DNA from: Leptolyngbya sp. Heron Island J
Lineage (GTDB): Bacteria; Cyanobacteriota; Cyanobacteriia; Phormidesmidales; Phormidesmidaceae
Length of the DNA stretch: 38,230 bases
Assembly: GCF_000482245.1 (NCBI RefSeq)
Contig: NZ_AWNH01000056.1
Span: forward strand, 1 to 38,230
Direction of reading: 5' to 3'
The position numbers and the translations under genes were made by a program. Under the pieces are notes generated by a model that had not been told where the DNA came from, ran no database searches, and worked only from the letters and a program-made list of their open reading frames with translations. Shown here one piece after another: positions 7,440 through 14,695 of the stretch; the first letter of the stretch is position 1; each line of letters begins with the position of its first letter.

Positions 7440-8378
7440 TCATCGCTCTGCACGATCTGCAATATGAGGCCGCGTGTTGATAGATCCTGTAGCTGTCCCT
7501 AAAAAGCTAGTCCCATTGGTATAAAGTCGTTGGGTCGGATAGGCAAAGTGAATATTATCTTCTTTGGCAAAGGCCTTGAGAATAGCTTCCCACTTTTCTT
7601 GTTCAGTGCTGCGGCGACGTCTGGGTTCACATAGATAGCGAGTGGTTAGCAATACTCCACTTTCTTTGACGGAGGTATAAACAATTGGGGTGAGCTTGGA
7701 GTAGAAGATTAAATATTTTTTGGTGGCCTGTTCCACCCGTTCCTGGGCCACTTTACTGAGCTGTTCGGTATGCTCGTTGGCAATGGCGGTCAATATAGAT
7801 TTAGCTTTTTCCCAATCGCTCTCAAAGGTAATCAAAACTGGAATTTCATTCCAGATGTACTGAAACCCTTTTGAGTAGTTTGCGATCGCAGTTTGAAATA
7901 CCCGGCTATTGGGCACATGAATAATGCGCCCGGTACTCTGGTCAGCCTCAACCCAGTTACCAATTTCCATCAGGGTAAACTGAAACATACGAACATCAAT
8001 GACATCGCCAGCATGTTCTCCAATTTCAATCCGATCGCCCACCTGAAACGGCTGCCGCCACAGCAAAAAAATCCAGCCAACAAAATCGACAATCGGCTCC
8101 CTGAGGGCAACCGTTAGACCCGCCGTAATAATCCCCAAAAATGTTGAGATATTACCAATGGCTGGCAGCCAGGGACCAATCACCAAAAAGAGTGAGATGA
8201 TTAGACTGCCATAGCTAATACTCTTACGCCAGGTATAACGGACCCTCGGATCGTCGATTTGATCATTGATCAAACGAATCGCCATTAAACGTAAGGTCAG
8301 TACCAAAAAAAGCCCCAGCCCGGAAGCAATCAGCTTTTCCTGGAGACCGATAGACGTGCTTAGTAACAATTGCAACAT
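7440..8378 (-). CDS. Small-conductance mechanosensitive channel, MscS family
   Basis: A 312-residue MscS-type channel that releases solutes on membrane stretch. Membrane segments are about 8-30, 52-72 and 78-105; the last contains the pore-lining helix (TFLGIITAGLTVALREPIVD). It is followed by the family signature FQVGDRIEIGEHAGDVIDV, which opens the beta domain, and by VPNSRVF at the usual place. The cytoplasmic alpha/beta domain covers about 175-280. A basic cluster EPRRRRSTEQEKW (about 252-264) and a Thr/Arg tail end the protein. It stands alone between an opposing regulator gene and a long gap. Confidence 0.9.
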   Translation of the reverse strand: MLQLLLSTSIGLQEKLIASGLGLFLVLTLRLMAIRLINDQIDDPRVRYTWRKSISYGSLIISLFLVIGPWLPAIGNISTFLGIITAGLTVALREPIVDFVGWIFLLWRQPFQVGDRIEIGEHAGDVIDVRMFQFTLMEIGNWVEADQSTGRIIHVPNSRVFQTAIANYSKGFQYIWNEIPVLITFESDWEKAKSILTAIANEHTEQLSKVAQERVEQATKKYLIFYSKLTPIVYTSVKESGVLLTTRYLCEPRRRRSTEQEKWEAILKAFAKEDNIHFAYPTQRLYTNGTSFLGTATGSINTRPHIADRAER

Positions 8379-8568
8379 TCGCTATACTTAATTGAAATGA
8401 TCAGCGTAAAATTCAAAACTCGGTCTAGTAAAAAAATAAATAAAAAGGGTCTATAGAGCATAGTGTAGCCAGCTAGCTGCATTAGCACCAAGGTGGATGA
8501 GTGATGGGGTAACGGGGGGCATGATTTAAGCGCGGGAGCCTATTCGATCAGAGGTTGCCGATGAATAC

Positions 8569-8582
8569 GGCTCTGTTGCAAA
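8569..8582 (+). repeat. Solo IS6-type terminal repeat candidate
   Basis: GGCTCTGTTGCAAA closely resembles the terminal repeat of IS6/IS26-related elements. No transposase or second end is seen near it, so it would be a solo relic or chance. Confidence 0.3.
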
Positions 8583-8806
8583 AATAATTTTATTTTTTTA
8601 GTCGTCAAATTATCCTTGTTGCCACTAGCTCAAAGGGGATTGCACAAATTTCAACCCCTTGATTCTATAGGGATTTGGCTATTGTCTCCTGTAGATAATT
8701 CTGTCTATACTCGTAGCTAGAAATTCACAGCCAACAACAATATGTCTGCTGGCTTTAGAAATAGTTAGGGATCAGGATTTTATCAGCTCCAAAAAAGTTT
8801 CTGCAG

Positions 8807-8826
8807 AGGCGTTCCATGGAACGCCT
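8807..8826. repeat. 20-bp perfect palindromic repeat
   Basis: AGGCGTTCCATGGAACGCCT is its own reverse complement. Many cyanobacterial genomes carry dispersed palindromes of the form GAGACGTTCCATGGAACGTCTC, and this matches that pattern with compensating changes in the arms (A/G and T/C). Only one copy is in the window. Confidence 0.6.
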
Positions 8827-8901
8827 GTACGGCAAAAGATAGGACCTAGTTGAATCCTCATTCCTTAGCAAAAGCGTGGTAGCAGTCATCAGGAGTATTC
8901 G

Positions 8902-9303
8902 ATGAAACAACAACTTAAGCGACGACCCAGGCGACAACAACGCTATCGTCTGATTAGCAGCACTGTTCTTGTCCTACTTGGTTTTGGCCTCGGTCTTGGC
9001 CTTCGTTTCCAGGCTAAAGCAGCCTCTGAGCAAAGAGATCTCTGCCAAGAGATTATCTCCAGTCAGGCTGTCCTCTCTCGACAACAGCTCACCCAGTTGC
9101 TCACTGTCCCTGAACGAGAGAATCGTCAAGCTATTGAAGCTATCACAGCAGATCCCTACTGCACTCTGACAGCGATCGAAGTGCGGGCTGGAGTTATCGC
9201 TGAACGAGCGGCTTATCCCCTGGCATTTGACCCGAATACCTGGCTGGTGGTGCTGTATGAAGATGAGGAGTATGTGGGCTATGGGTTCAGATTACAGCAT
9301 TAA
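8902..9303 (+). CDS. Membrane-anchored hypothetical protein
   Basis: A 133-residue protein with a strongly basic start (KQQLKRRPRRQQRYR), one transmembrane helix at about 17-36 (a Leu/Gly-rich stretch ending LGLRF) and a soluble domain outside. The soluble part has C48 and C86 that could pair (RDLCQEI and DPYCTL), and a well-formed end DPNTWLVVLYEDEEYVGYGF. I recognise the style from cyanobacterial hypotheticals but no function. AGGAG lies 6 nt before the ATG. It heads a plus-strand set of three genes for exported proteins (this one, a lipoprotein and a secreted protein), with gaps of about 85 and 6 nt, so a joint envelope role is likely. Confidence 0.75.
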   Translation: MKQQLKRRPRRQQRYRLISSTVLVLLGFGLGLGLRFQAKAASEQRDLCQEIISSQAVLSRQQLTQLLTVPERENRQAIEAITADPYCTLTAIEVRAGVIAERAAYPLAFDPNTWLVVLYEDEEYVGYGFRLQH

Positions 9304-9388
9304 AGAGCAAGGGGAGCAGGCTTTGACTGCGCTCAGCCGAGGGGAGGGGCGCGGGAGACAGGGAAGCAAGAGACTATCTCCTCAGGGG

Positions 9389-9820
9389 ATGATGCGACTA
9401 TTGGGTGGGTGTGGGCTTTTCCTGCTGGCTGCCTGCCAGTCGGGTCCACCGTCACCGCGCACCATTACTATTCAACAAACCTGGGACCTGCAGGTGGGTA
9501 ATCAGGTGGGTGACTACCGCATCAGCAGCGGTTTGGGTGATATCACTTTGGAGCTGGGCGGCGACTCGGTACACATGCCCTTTGCTGGCAAAGTCCAACC
9601 GATGGATGAGTACTGTGTTGCCCTAACCAGTCCGGAGGTACCGGCCTATCTTTTTCGTCTCTGTGGCATCAATCGCCCTAGCCTGGGCCAGCGTAGTCAG
9701 GGAGAGGCCATTGGTCGAGCACAGCAGCTGGTCTTTGCTGCTTTTAGAAAAGAACCTGACGGTACCTGGGCACTGGTTGAACCAGCTACGGATTTAATCC
9801 AACAATTTCTCGCGGAGTAA
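9389..9820 (+). CDS. Lipoprotein of unknown function
   Basis: The reading frame is open further upstream, but the front of that longer version is not protein-like. I place the start at 9389 (or the adjacent ATG at 9392), which gives a lipoprotein signal MMRLLGGCGLFLLAAC with lipobox LAAC and lipidation Cys at residue 16. The mature part begins with a Ser/Pro spacer, then a beta-rich domain with ITLELGGDSVHMPFAGKVQP, a reduced relative of the lysostaphin-like pattern GxVxxxxxx but without its zinc residues, so no peptidase activity is claimed. Two Cys (in DEYCVAL and FRLCGIN) could form a disulphide. The stop is 6 nt before the next ATG, indicating cotranscription. Confidence 0.7.
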   Translation: MMRLLGGCGLFLLAACQSGPPSPRTITIQQTWDLQVGNQVGDYRISSGLGDITLELGGDSVHMPFAGKVQPMDEYCVALTSPEVPAYLFRLCGINRPSLGQRSQGEAIGRAQQLVFAAFRKEPDGTWALVEPATDLIQQFLAE

Positions 9821-9826
9821 ATTACG

Positions 9827-10666
9827 ATGCGCTATCACTGGTCGATTTCTATGGGTCTGGTGTTACTGTGTGCCACTCCGGCCTTAGCTAAGAATATCGC
9901 CCTTTCATTTGATACATCACGGCCTGACCCTACTGCCAACCCGGTAGCCGTTCACTCGGATGCTCTAAAGTCAAGAGATTTGAAATCTTCTAGGAGCCAA
10001 CCTCAGGCAGCTAAGAAAACATCCAACACAGGCATAGCTAGTACGGTCATTGGTCTGAGCTTTAGCCCCAAACCCCCACAGACTTCAAAACCGATGACTC
10101 CAGTGACTCAAGCTGTACTCCATACCCTGGAAGCGCTATTTCACGGTGGCAGTCACTCCCTGGTTGCTCGGGCTGTGGGTAGCGCTGAGGGGACTCGTAC
10201 TCCCGATGGTGGCTACACTGCTGCTTACTATGGTCATGTGGACCCTGGCAACCATAAGTGGAATTTGGGTAGCTTTTCCTATCAGCATGGGGCCAGCTCT
10301 CCAGCTGAGGCCGATGCTCTCCAGCTTAAACGACTATACAGCCAGGCGCTTGAGCTGCGGCAACAGGCTAGCCAGCAGCAGATGACACTCTCGCTAGCTG
10401 AAGAACTGAATGGCATAGACCTGGCAAACCAGGCCCCGCTGGCGGCCCTGGACCGGGGATACATTGATTGGCTGGCTATTGCTAAACAACAGCCGATGGC
10501 CGAACGCGATCGCATCATCTGGGCTAGAACCCGTGCTTTTCTTGATCCTGACAGCGGTCGCTGGGATGCTCCTGGCTTGGGTAATACACTTAACTCGATC
10601 CGCTGGGATCAAGCCAGGCGGCAACAGGCTGTGCAACAGGCCACAAACGCACCTGCACACCCATAA
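9827..10666 (+). CDS. Secreted hypothetical protein
   Basis: A signal peptide occupies residues 1-21 (ends TPALAK). A Ser/Thr/Pro/Lys-rich linker follows to about 90. The conserved domain starts at about 92: AVGSAEGTRTPDGGYTAAYY, then GHVDPGNHKWNLGSFSYQHG and a helical half with many Gln/Leu (LKRLYSQALELRQQASQQQM) ending ERDRIIWARTRAFLDPDSG. The SAEGT...YYGHxDPG arrangement is reminiscent of lysozyme-like or muramidase folds with a glutamate near the front, but I cannot assign a family, so enzymatic activity is speculation. It is the last of three tightly spaced genes for exported proteins. The 45 nt after it hold no obvious terminator. Confidence 0.75.
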   Translation: MRYHWSISMGLVLLCATPALAKNIALSFDTSRPDPTANPVAVHSDALKSRDLKSSRSQPQAAKKTSNTGIASTVIGLSFSPKPPQTSKPMTPVTQAVLHTLEALFHGGSHSLVARAVGSAEGTRTPDGGYTAAYYGHVDPGNHKWNLGSFSYQHGASSPAEADALQLKRLYSQALELRQQASQQQMTLSLAEELNGIDLANQAPLAALDRGYIDWLAIAKQQPMAERDRIIWARTRAFLDPDSGRWDAPGLGNTLNSIRWDQARRQQAVQQATNAPAHP

Positions 10667-10711
10667 ATGAGCTTAGGCAGCCATAGAGCCAGACTTGCTA
10701 TCCCTTGCCAA

Positions 10712-11245
10712 CTATAACGTTACCGATTCCCGCTGCTGCATTTCTTCTAGCACCTGCCAGGCAATTTCACATTCTTGCTGAATCTGAGCATCCTCATCAT
10801 CAATAATCCGGGCATGTTGCAAGGCTGCTTGCACCTTTTGCGAGAGCTCATCGCGAGAGAAGGCACCTGGATGTCCCTTCATCAGAATATCGGTTAAAGA
10901 CACAATTCCTAATAGCTCATCATCTTCAATCACTGGAGCCCGATGTACGCCAGTTGCTGAAAAGATTTCTGCGGCTTCCTGTAACGTGGCATTCATTGGC
11001 ATCCGTATACAGGGACGTCGCATAATGCTACCCACCCGAACAAAGTGGGGAGAACTACCCCTGGCAATTACTTTATATACAATATCCCGCTCAGTAACAA
11101 TGCCGTAAGGCCCCTGTTCATAGGCTGTTTCTACAATCAATGAGCGTACTCGTTTGGTCCTCATCAGCCAGATCGCATTTTCCACCGTAGCTGTACTGCG
11201 AATCACAATGACTGGTTTGGTCATAATGTCTTTTACGAATAGCAT
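10712..11245 (-). CDS. CBS-pair protein
   Basis: Two tandem CBS modules occupy most of the 177 residues: the first starts VKDIMTKPVIVIRSTATVEN and ends YGIVTERDIVYKVI; the second starts GSIMRRPCIRMPMNATLQEA and ends LLGIVSLTDILMKG. CBS pairs bind adenine nucleotides or similar ligands and act as energy sensors. There is no catalytic domain; the C-terminal 40 residues are an acidic helix. A good ribosome-binding site (AGGGAGA) lies 7 nt upstream of the ATG. Upstream at 11322-11339 is the paired TTCCTCA element shared with ppsA, which suggests it belongs to the same regulon. pstB is 113 nt upstream on the same strand, but the CBS gene seems to have its own promoter. Confidence 0.9.
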   Translation of the reverse strand: MLFVKDIMTKPVIVIRSTATVENAIWLMRTKRVRSLIVETAYEQGPYGIVTERDIVYKVIARGSSPHFVRVGSIMRRPCIRMPMNATLQEAAEIFSATGVHRAPVIEDDELLGIVSLTDILMKGHPGAFSRDELSQKVQAALQHARIIDDEDAQIQQECEIAWQVLEEMQQRESVTL

Positions 11246-11304
11246 GGTCGTTCTCCCTGGCCAATGAGTCCACCATCAGCAGATAATCTCTGCTTGATAT
11301 CTTA

Positions 11305-11339
11305 GTCTTATGTCAAAAGTCTGAGGAATCTATGAGGAA
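11305..11339 (-). promoter_or_regulatory. Direct-repeat activator-type promoter of the CBS gene
   Basis: Minus strand: TTCCTCA (11339-11333), TAGA, TTCCTCA (11328-11322), then 11 nt and TAAGAC (11310-11305) as a -10 candidate. The repeats are 11 nt apart start to start, one helical turn, as in PhoB/OmpR-type sites. Closely matched at ppsA and at 32796. Confidence 0.55.
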
Positions 11340-11358
11340 TTACTATTTGCTGTCATCC

Positions 11359-12165
11359 CTAGCCAAATCGACCACTAACGTAGTCTCGGGTTAACTTTTC
11401 GTGCGGTTCTTGAAAAATAGTTTCAGTGGTGTCGAATTCTACCAAATAACCATAGCGAAGTCCTCGATCGTCAGTTTTGGTGTTAAAAAATGCAGCCATG
11501 TCGGAAATGCGAGCAGCCTGTTGCATATTGTGGGTAACAATAATGATGGTGTAATGCTCTCGCAGCTCCTGCATCAGGTCTTCAATCAGGTGAGTTGCGA
11601 GTGGATCTAAAGCAGAACAAGGTTCATCCATCAGTAGAACCCTTGGCTCTATTGCAATAGAGCGAGCAATACACAGTCGCTGCTGTTGTCCTCCCGATAG
11701 GTCATACCCTCTACTGTGAAGTCGGTCTTTTACCTCATCCCATAGACCAACCCGATATAGAGAACGCTCAACTAACTGATCAAGGTTACCAACATATCCG
11801 TTGATGCGAGCACCAAAGGCAATATTCTCATAGATGGAATGGTCAAACGGATTAGGCTTTTGAAACACCATGCCAATCTGACGACGGAGTCTGTCTACTG
11901 CCATGGCCTCTGCATAAATGTTTTGACCATAAAAGTAGATTTCTCCCTGGGTGCGTGCCCCTGGAATCAAGTCATTAAGACGATTAAAACAGCGAATTAG
12001 AGTACTCTTGCCACATCCTGATGGACCAATCAAAGCAGTAATTTGATGCTCTGGAATATCAAAAGAAACATCGTGAACGCCTAAGGTAGAACCGTAGTGA
12101 ACAGTGGTGTTGCGAACACTCAGAACGGTCCTGGCAGGCGCTATTGTTGCTGCTTGAAATGACAT
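11359..12165 (-). CDS. pstB: Phosphate ABC transporter ATP-binding protein (stand-alone PstB)
   Basis: The ATPase subunit of the Pst phosphate importer family. Walker A is GPSGCGKST, the Q-loop is in [19 protein letters not shown] (the FQKPNPF motif is PstB-specific), the signature is LSGGQQQR, Walker B is [13 protein letters not shown] and the switch His is in [15 protein letters not shown] start at ATG 12165, with GAGG 8 nt upstream, rather than the GTG three codons earlier, giving 268 residues. The usual pstS, pstC, pstA and phoU are not adjacent, and no clear cyanobacterial Pho box precedes it. Instead one good TTCCTCA half-site with an aligned TACTGT lies upstream. It could serve a Pst system encoded elsewhere, possibly under energy or stress control. 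Confidence 0.93.
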   Translation of the reverse strand: MSFQAATIAPARTVLSVRNTTVHYGSTLGVHDVSFDIPEHQITALIGPSGCGKSTLIRCFNRLNDLIPGARTQGEIYFYGQNIYAEAMAVDRLRRQIGMVFQKPNPFDHSIYENIAFGARINGYVGNLDQLVERSLYRVGLWDEVKDRLHSRGYDLSGGQQQRLCIARSIAIEPRVLLMDEPCSALDPLATHLIEDLMQELREHYTIIIVTHNMQQAARISDMAAFFNTKTDDRGLRYGYLVEFDTTETIFQEPHEKLTRDYVSGRFG

Positions 12166-12202
12166 GATCAGCACCTCGTCAAACTCTTTTGCCTACATCA
12201 GT

Positions 12203-12226
12203 ACAGTAGGTACAAATTCTGAGGAA
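12203..12226 (-). promoter_or_regulatory. Half-site version of the shared promoter upstream of pstB
   Basis: Minus strand TTCCTCAGA (12226-12218), then TACTGT (12208-12203) exactly 11 nt after the repeat, as at the three fuller sites. The distal repeat is poor (ACCTTCC, 3 of 7). Lower confidence than the others. Confidence 0.4.
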
Positions 12227-12278
12227 CTTAGGAAGGTAAATTTAAACACTAGTTTGAGAGATCTCTGTGTGACTTTTG

Positions 12279-12308
12279 TTGACCTAGGTATCAATGTGTA
12301 AACATTAT
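12279..12308 (+). promoter_or_regulatory. Sigma70-type promoter candidate for the DUF4278 gene
   Basis: TTGACC (12279-12284) and CATTAT (12303-12308) are 18 nt apart, leaving a leader of about 170 nt before the ATG at 12483. The long leader contains no evident riboswitch. The gene has a very strong ribosome-binding site, AAGGAGG, at 12470-12476. Confidence 0.35.
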
Positions 12309-12482
12309 CAGCAATAAGTTAAACCGTATACGATAATGCAGATGTAGGACAAATCGTTCATCTCTTTAATCATGGTTTCTCTGAGTAGTCTTGTCAGACG
12401 GAGGCATGGAAGGAGACGGAAGTAGGGATTTATCCTGAAGGAACGCGCCTCTCTTCGCTACACAGTCTAAGGAGGCGACATT

Positions 12483-12926
12483 ATGTTGACTTACCGTGGT
12501 GTTTCTTACAACCGCAAGCCTGCTGGTTTAACTACTCGCCCTACAGGTGAGGTAGGCAAGTATCGTGGACAGACTATTCAGTTTCGAGTTGTTGATAACC
12601 CGCCACCTGCATATCCCTTTACTGCAGAGTTGGTCTATCGAGGTGTACCCTATACCGTCGGTGCAACTACTCCTAAGGTAACTCCTCCAACACCTGTTGC
12701 GGCTGATACAGTGCCGGTTGAATTCCCACCGATCAATACTTGGATGCGCGGTCTTGTGATCAAGCATTTGCGTAATATTCGTCGGCGTGAACACTCTATG
12801 CTGGTTCGAGCTGCTGAAGATGTTGGCCTACCGACTAAAGATGCGGCTGAATATGAAAGCCACATTCAAGGGAAAGTGCCCCACGACTTTGCTGGCTATG
12901 ACCGTAGCAGAGCTGCTATGAGCTGA
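12483..12926 (+). CDS. DUF4278 domain protein
   Basis: A 147-residue protein. The front has the cyanobacterial DUF4278 pattern (LTYRGVSYNRKP at the start), with a second partial copy AELVYRGVPYTVG about 48 residues later, suggesting an internal duplication. After a Pro/Thr/Val linker, the C-terminal part (WMRGLVIKHLRNIRRREHSM, then VRAAEDVGLPTKDAAEYESH) is helical and basic. DUF4278 genes are often induced by stress in cyanobacteria, but their function is not known to me. A strong AAGGAGG site and a perfect terminator after the gene suggest a short, highly translated monocistronic message. It is divergent from pstB. Confidence 0.8.
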   Translation: MLTYRGVSYNRKPAGLTTRPTGEVGKYRGQTIQFRVVDNPPPAYPFTAELVYRGVPYTVGATTPKVTPPTPVAADTVPVEFPPINTWMRGLVIKHLRNIRRREHSMLVRAAEDVGLPTKDAAEYESHIQGKVPHDFAGYDRSRAAMS

Positions 12927-13012
12927 CAACTATGGTCGTGTGGTTAGGTGCAAATTTACGATCGCTAAACTGTTGAGTTGAGTCACCTCGAGTTTAATCG
13001 TGGTAAAGCTCC

Positions 13013-13048
13013 AAAGCCCAATGTTCCTAGGAACATTGGGCTTTTTTC
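13013..13048 (+). terminator. Perfect intrinsic terminator of the DUF4278 gene
   Basis: A 32-bp perfect palindrome (13013-13044) with arm AAAGCCCAATGTTCC runs into TTTTTTCTT on the plus strand. The convergent minus-strand gene ends at 13049, so the same hairpin can protect both 3' ends. Confidence 0.9.
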
Positions 13049-14143
13049 TTAGAATAGAGAGCGTAGTGTTGAATACTCACCTCCTGCCTGGCCGCTAAAT
13101 TTTAATAGTTGGGTACCCTCTTTTACACTGTATATGGCTCCTTTGCAGAAAGGAAAGAGGGCAAAAATTACATAGATATTGGTATACCAGCTGTTGTTAT
13201 AAAGCAGAGGAACCTGATTTTTCCCAATAAATAGCTGAGTTTCGACCCGGTAGTCCTGATTATGGGCATAGACTGTTGTATCCAGCGGATATTTTTGTCG
13301 GGCTTGGGGGTCAAATTGCCAATGTTGGTGCTGCCACTGGAGTTGACCGGTTTGTGCGAAAAAACGAACGGTCTTTTGAACTCCGTCCAGGGGAAAACTT
13401 AGATCTAAATAGCTGAGCTCTTGGGACCGATGATAGGTTTGCCAGACCCACTGCACACCCGATTGATGATCTGAGACAACTGCAAAATCCCAACCGCCCG
13501 CCCAAAATAACCATTGTCCAAAGGCGTTTTCTCGATAGCCATGACCGGTAATCTCAACGGTTTTGTTTTTGTTTAGGTCTCGAATATAGCCGGATACGTT
13601 TGCCCGCGGCCAAATCACATCGACGGTCCACTGTTCATTGGGCAGATGTCCCATGTCTCTACCTGTGACCGGGGTAAATGCATTGTCCCTTGGCAGCAGG
13701 CACGGTTGAGCGGCCAGGATATCAAGCTGGTACTCAATATCCTGGGTAATCCCTTCTAGTTGTAAACCACCATCTGGGTGTACCTTTAAGGTTGCCCACA
13801 GATGGGTATTGTGATCTTGGGCGGTGAGCGATTTAGTATTGGCAGATAGCTGGACATTGTTAAACGGAAAATTGATGAAATTGGCTAGCTTACGACCATT
13901 GGCAAACATGCCTGCGATCGCAACACTCACACCACTAGGCAGCAGCTTAAATCGGTTACACCAATGGGTCTTTTGAACCATCGGATCGGCGACCACATAG
14001 CCAATAGACCCAGTAAAGGCACCCTGATGGTCATGCACCATACAGTAATCCCATTCCAGACTCAAACGGCCATACAAACTAGACCTCTGCTGGGTGGGCT
14101 GTAAAATATGCCAGCCGGGTGCCTGGGCCCCAATCGCCTCCAT
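13049..14143 (-). CDS. Lipocalin-like protein related to CrtC/AttH-type hydratases
   Basis: A 364-residue beta-rich protein. The central segment ITGHGYRENAFGQWLFWAGG, followed by WDFAVVSD, resembles the GxGYxxxNxG...W.W motif of the CrtC (carotenoid 1,2-hydratase)/AttH lipocalin-like family, and the start (LYGRLSLEWDYCMVHDHQGAF) fits its first domain. Two lipocalin-like halves would be about 20-180 and 190-360. Family members bind or modify hydrophobic molecules; no signal peptide is seen here. It is the third gene of the ppsA-uspA set, only 9 nt after uspA, so it is expressed with them. The function in that setting is not obvious. The assignment is from motif memory and is moderate. Confidence 0.55.
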   Translation of the reverse strand: MEAIGAQAPGWHILQPTQQRSSLYGRLSLEWDYCMVHDHQGAFTGSIGYVVADPMVQKTHWCNRFKLLPSGVSVAIAGMFANGRKLANFINFPFNNVQLSANTKSLTAQDHNTHLWATLKVHPDGGLQLEGITQDIEYQLDILAAQPCLLPRDNAFTPVTGRDMGHLPNEQWTVDVIWPRANVSGYIRDLNKNKTVEITGHGYRENAFGQWLFWAGGWDFAVVSDHQSGVQWVWQTYHRSQELSYLDLSFPLDGVQKTVRFFAQTGQLQWQHQHWQFDPQARQKYPLDTTVYAHNQDYRVETQLFIGKNQVPLLYNNSWYTNIYVIFALFPFCKGAIYSVKEGTQLLKFSGQAGGEYSTLRSLF

Positions 14144-14152
14144 CGGTATCGG

Positions 14153-14695
14153 CTATTCCACTGTTGCTTCAGCTGTTGCTGCAGCGACAGCTGAAGCTTT
14201 GGTTGTTGCTGATTGTGGGTCATGCACCACCAAAACAGAACAGGGGGCATGGTGCATCACATAATTACTCACACTCCCCAGCAACATCTCGCCCAGCCCT
14301 TTACGCCCATGGCTCCCCACAATCACCAAATCAGCTGGCCAGGTTTTGGCCTGTTCGCAGATCCCCCGTCCTACATCATTGTTGATTTGTTTAAACTGAC
14401 TGCAGACCCCGGCTTCAGTAGCTCGATCAACAAAATTACGCAATCGTTCTGTGGCCGCAAGTTCATACTCACGATAGCTTTTGAGATATACATCCCAAAG
14501 ACTTTCTTGCATACCCAGGCTAAAAGATGTCAGCCCAGAATTATCAGGCAGGGGCAAATGTCCACCGCCATCAGGGGTGAGCACACTCAAAAACAGTAGC
14601 TCAGCCCCTGTTGCTTTAGCCAGGTCTAAAGACTTCTGAAAAATCACGCCACAGGTGTCGCCATGGTCGAGGGCAACCAAAATTTTAGTGAACAT
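14153..14695 (-). CDS. Universal stress protein (UspA family)
   Basis: A single Usp domain, residues 1-158. It begins FTKILVALDHGD with D10 at the usual ATP-contact site, and the nucleotide motif G-2x-G-9x-G-S is complete: G127 S H G130 ... G140 S141 (VGSHGRKGLGEMLLGS). It is therefore of the ATP-binding type. An insertion between about 40 and 75 (PDGGGHLPLP, DNSGLTSFSL) is longer than in short Usps. The last 20 residues are an Ala/Thr/Glu tail. Its start overlaps the end of ppsA by 11 nt, so translation is probably coupled. Coupling of a Usp to PEP synthase suggests it adjusts gluconeogenic flux or reports on ATP; this is inference. Confidence 0.92.
   Translation of the reverse strand: MFTKILVALDHGDTCGVIFQKSLDLAKATGAELLFLSVLTPDGGGHLPLPDNSGLTSFSLGMQESLWDVYLKSYREYELAATERLRNFVDRATEAGVCSQFKQINNDVGRGICEQAKTWPADLVIVGSHGRKGLGEMLLGSVSNYVMHHAPCSVLVVHDPQSATTKASAVAAATAEATVE

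Larger units (their letters stand above)
8379..8901. other. Gene-free stretch with repeat debris
   Basis: No convincing gene on either strand in about 520 nt. It holds a GGCTCTGTTGCAAA sequence (8569-8582) like the ends of IS6-family elements, an A/T-rich segment (8580-8605), and a perfect palindrome at 8807-8826. The last part (8840-8900) is the leader of the following plus-strand operon, with AGGAG at 8891-8895 before the ATG. Confidence 0.6.

Noticed and set aside
8854-8876. A further copy of the TTCCTCA promoter upstream of the 8902 operon
   Set aside because: ATCCTCATTCCTTA has a 7-nt period, no distal repeat at 11 nt and no TA hexamer at the expected place.
12225-12250. Pho box upstream of pstB
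   Set aside because: TTTACCT and nearby TTCCT could be read as degenerate repeats, but the spacing is 12 rather than 11 and the TTAA core is missing.
12406-12438. Ten-residue leader peptide upstream of the DUF4278 gene
   Set aside because: GGAGG is too close to its ATG and nothing in the peptide suggests attenuation control.
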